64,000 nucleotides of DNA from Numida meleagris (taxonomy: Eukaryota; Chordata; Aves; Galliformes; Numididae): positions 9,692,256 to 9,756,255 of the forward strand of contig NC_034421.1 of NCBI RefSeq assembly GCF_002078875.1, in the 5' to 3' direction. The first letter of the stretch is position 1. The number at the start of each line of letters is the position of its first letter. Shown here one piece after another: positions 61,501 through 64,000 of this stretch. The notes below the pieces were generated by a model. That model was given only the letters and a program-made list of their open reading frames with translations. It ran no database searches and was not told where the DNA came from. Both the position numbers and the translations under genes were made by a program.

Positions 61501-64000
61501 TTTTTGCTTCTTCCATATTGGATATTATCTTATCCAATTCACATACACATGATTCTATGATTCAAATGACATTTCTTTTGCACGGTTGATAGGAACCTTT
61601 TCGTTCTCCCTCAATGATGTAAAACATCAAACTCAAGTACTGCTGACTTCTTCAGTAACCTTTTCATCCCACACATCTTTTCATCCCACAATACAGTGTT
61701 TTTTCTGCATTGAAGTTAATAGCTCTGAACTGTCATTTGTATTTTGTTGGCACTGAAGAAAATCAAGGTAAATACAAAGGAATATAAGTTTGTGTTAGAA
61801 ATAGCTTTAACCTTAGACTAAGTGAATTATATGTATCTACATGAGTTGAGTTCTGATCCTGAGGACGGTTCTACTGGGTGGACCAATTATACAATTGCCA
61901 AATTACAATTACACTGGTAAAGCCCCTTTGAAGTCTCAGGGAGAGGAATCAGTCTACAGAATGCCACATTATTCTAAGAGAAGAGAGAGGGAGAAGGAGC
62001 ACGGGAAGGAGTTGCTCATAAATTTGAAGAATAGAGAATACCTGCATAGTTGTCTTCTTGCAAACACAATTGTCCCCAAATTGTTTGATCACTTGGTCTG
62101 TGCAAGTTCATATACATTGCCCACTTCATGGGAAGTTAAGATAAATATGCATTTGTTATTAATAACATTAATTACTTTGGATCACTGAACCCTTTTAATA
62201 TACTGAGTTAGGGGTTTCATTTTCTTGTATAAAGGATACAGGTGAAGCAAATTACTCAGTGAATTTCTAGTTTTGTAATTCTAACTGTAAATCACATCTC
62301 ATTATCTGCACGCTGTGATTTCATTTGAAATAGTAGAGCATCAAGATAATTCTCTAAAGCACAGTGCTGGTTGTGCTTTTTTATTTTTATTTTTTGGCTT
62401 GCTATAGTCACAAGAGGAAATTTTCATTTTTTTAACTGAGAAATAAAAATATTTCTCCTGTCACACAGAGGACTATTTCTCAGTCTTCTGCTGAGAAACA
62501 GAAGCACCCAAAAATTCAAAAGCAACTAAAATGATACAGCTGCTGAGAAACAGCACCATCATTTTGTTTGGATCTTTCGCCCACAACAGCAGCGATGTGT
62601 CAGAACAGAAATGTTGTGTACTGAAGAGTCGCATGAAACGTGCTTTGATTTCTCTTATAAACCTCTGTAAGGAGCAGCTGGGTAGGCTAACATGCCCAGT
62701 ATCTAGCACGTTACCCTAGAAGCTGTCAACTGCTTTTTTGGTGCGTTACTTTGCAGTTTGATAAGTTCCATACATGCTCAAGCACACAGTCTGAGTAATT
62801 CAACAAGTCTATAACTGCTGGACTACTGCATAGCACTCACATTCCTCCAGCCTTCAACATGGCAAACTTTCAGCCAGCTGCTCTAGCTTGGGCTGCACAG
62901 TGTGATTTAAAGCAGAGCTGTACTTTGAAAAGCATACTGCAAAGTGCCTTGCAAGATATTGTTTCTGAAATCTTCTATATTGTCATGTATTTAGGTTTTG
63001 GAGCAGAATCACTGGTGCTTGGTAGGCAAAGAGAATTTATTTTTATTTCTCTGTCTTTTGCATTTTTGAGTAAATGAGATTATTGCACTGCAAAAGACAA
63101 AGTTGCTTTGGGATTAAGAGAGTAAAAGAGCTTCAGAGGATGGATAGGATTGAGTGAAAGATAGCGGGGAGCCTTTAGCTTTGTGGATAAAAGACGCATG
63201 CAGAAATGGGTGGAAAAGAGAAATAGAAAAATGCTGCGTAAAGAGGGCAAGTATGGAGAGGAGTGGAAGAATATCTGCCAGCTGGCAAGGTTGAGCACCT
63301 AGTGCACGTGAGGGACTTGTAACCTGTTGTGCTACCTGCAGTCCATGAGCTCAGTTCAACCAGAGATCTGGGAAGAGATCCCCAGGAAAAGAGGGGCAGA
63401 TTGCATAGCTGTATTAAGCCCGTAACCCTTGAAACAGCAACCTTTAGAGCAATTAGAGACACAAAGATTTAAAGAAGAAAACTGGTTCTGGTTTGAATTT
63501 CTACAGAGAGTCTGTTATCCCCTTCCTAATACCTTTAAATTCTTGTTAATCTTTATGTGCTTTTTGGATAGCTTAATACACTAAGAATCATTTCCCTGGG
63601 TGGATAATTGCTTCCCACTCCTTAGGGGCAATAGGTAACTGTGGAAATAAGATTTGCCCCCTTACATCTGGAAGAGGAAAGTGCTTTGCTTTTTTTTTTT
63701 TTCCTCCACATTTTAGCATAAGCCTTCCAAATCTCAATTATAAGGAAGTGTAGCAGGGTGACTCATGCTGGCCGTTAAAAATCAAGAAGGAAATACGTAT
63801 GTGATTATACGGACATATTTTCAGTGCGTGCTGCTTAGGCAGAATACACCCACAATCCCAGTGATTTTCTGTTTATATATTTAGTGTCCTCCTTAAGCAG
63901 TGGGTGGAACAAATGTGACTGGAGAGTGTGAGTGCAGAAGAGGAGGCTGTTTGTGTAGCTGAACAGGAGTGAGAGGGATTGTAATATTGAAAGTCGTGCT
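58574..64000 (+). other. GRIN2A: GRIN2A intron, 5' part (continues past the window)
   Basis: The donor is GTAGGG. It contains an A-run at 58678-58690, an (AT)n run near 60641-60656, a T-rich tract near 61480-61506 and a 14-bp direct repeat (CTTTTCATCCCACA at 61660-61673 and 61677-61690). No sequence encoding the next GRIN2A exon (starting Glu-Met-Glu-Glu-Leu) was found, so this intron exceeds 5.4 kb. Confidence 0.8.
61660..61690 (+). repeat. 14-bp direct repeat
   Basis: CTTTTCATCCCACA occurs at 61660-61673 and again at 61677-61690 with a 3-base spacer. It is a local duplication of unknown meaning. Confidence 0.8.

Overview
The window is vertebrate genomic DNA that I read as avian. It is AT-rich and gene-poor per kilobase, with canonical GT-AG introns. 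The clearly recognisable interspersed repeats are CR1 LINE fragments with the bird/reptile 3' end (a GGTTGGAAGGGACC-type block followed by ATTCTATG-like units). A galliform such as chicken would fit, but the species is not proven from sequence alone.

The whole window lies inside one gene on the + strand, the internal part of GRIN2A, which encodes the GluN2A subunit of the NMDA-type ionotropic glutamate receptor. Nine consecutive coding exons were placed: 4016-4608, 16072-16186, 29032-29237, 30656-30824, 30949-31102, 35725-35850, 37565-37794, 43673-43833 and 58386-58573. Their lengths (593, 115, 206, 169, 154, 126, 230, 161, 188 bp) and phases join into one uninterrupted frame. They correspond to about residues 139-786 of the mammalian protein, and the exon lengths match the human exon map as I remember it. 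They cover most of the amino-terminal domain, the S1 ligand-binding half, M1, the pore loop M2 with the Asn-Asn site, M3 with SYTANLAAF, and most of S2. The start codon and first coding exon(s) lie before position 1. The end of S2, M4, the long C-terminal tail and the 3' UTR lie beyond position 64000. No other protein gene, rRNA or tRNA was recognised on either strand.

Layout: 1-4015 is upstream intron. From 4016 to 29237 three exons are separated by introns of 11.5 and 12.8 kb. From 29032 to 37794 there is a compact cluster of six exons (S1 to M3), including an intron of only 124 bp. From 37795 to 58385 a 5.9 kb and a 14.6 kb intron flank the first S2 exon. From 58574 to 64000 is the start of the next intron. 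CR1 fragments sit at about 8676-9925 (a mosaic of both orientations), 20136-20493, 23904-23985, 24758-24840, 31867-32066 and 55480-55778.

No undescribed gene system was found. The items most worth a second look are the 124-bp intron, a perfect 20-bp palindrome at 50551-50570, an 11-bp-arm inverted repeat at 7944-7971, the CR1 mosaic, and a GC-rich open block on the minus strand near 56045-56194 preceded by an acceptor-like sequence.
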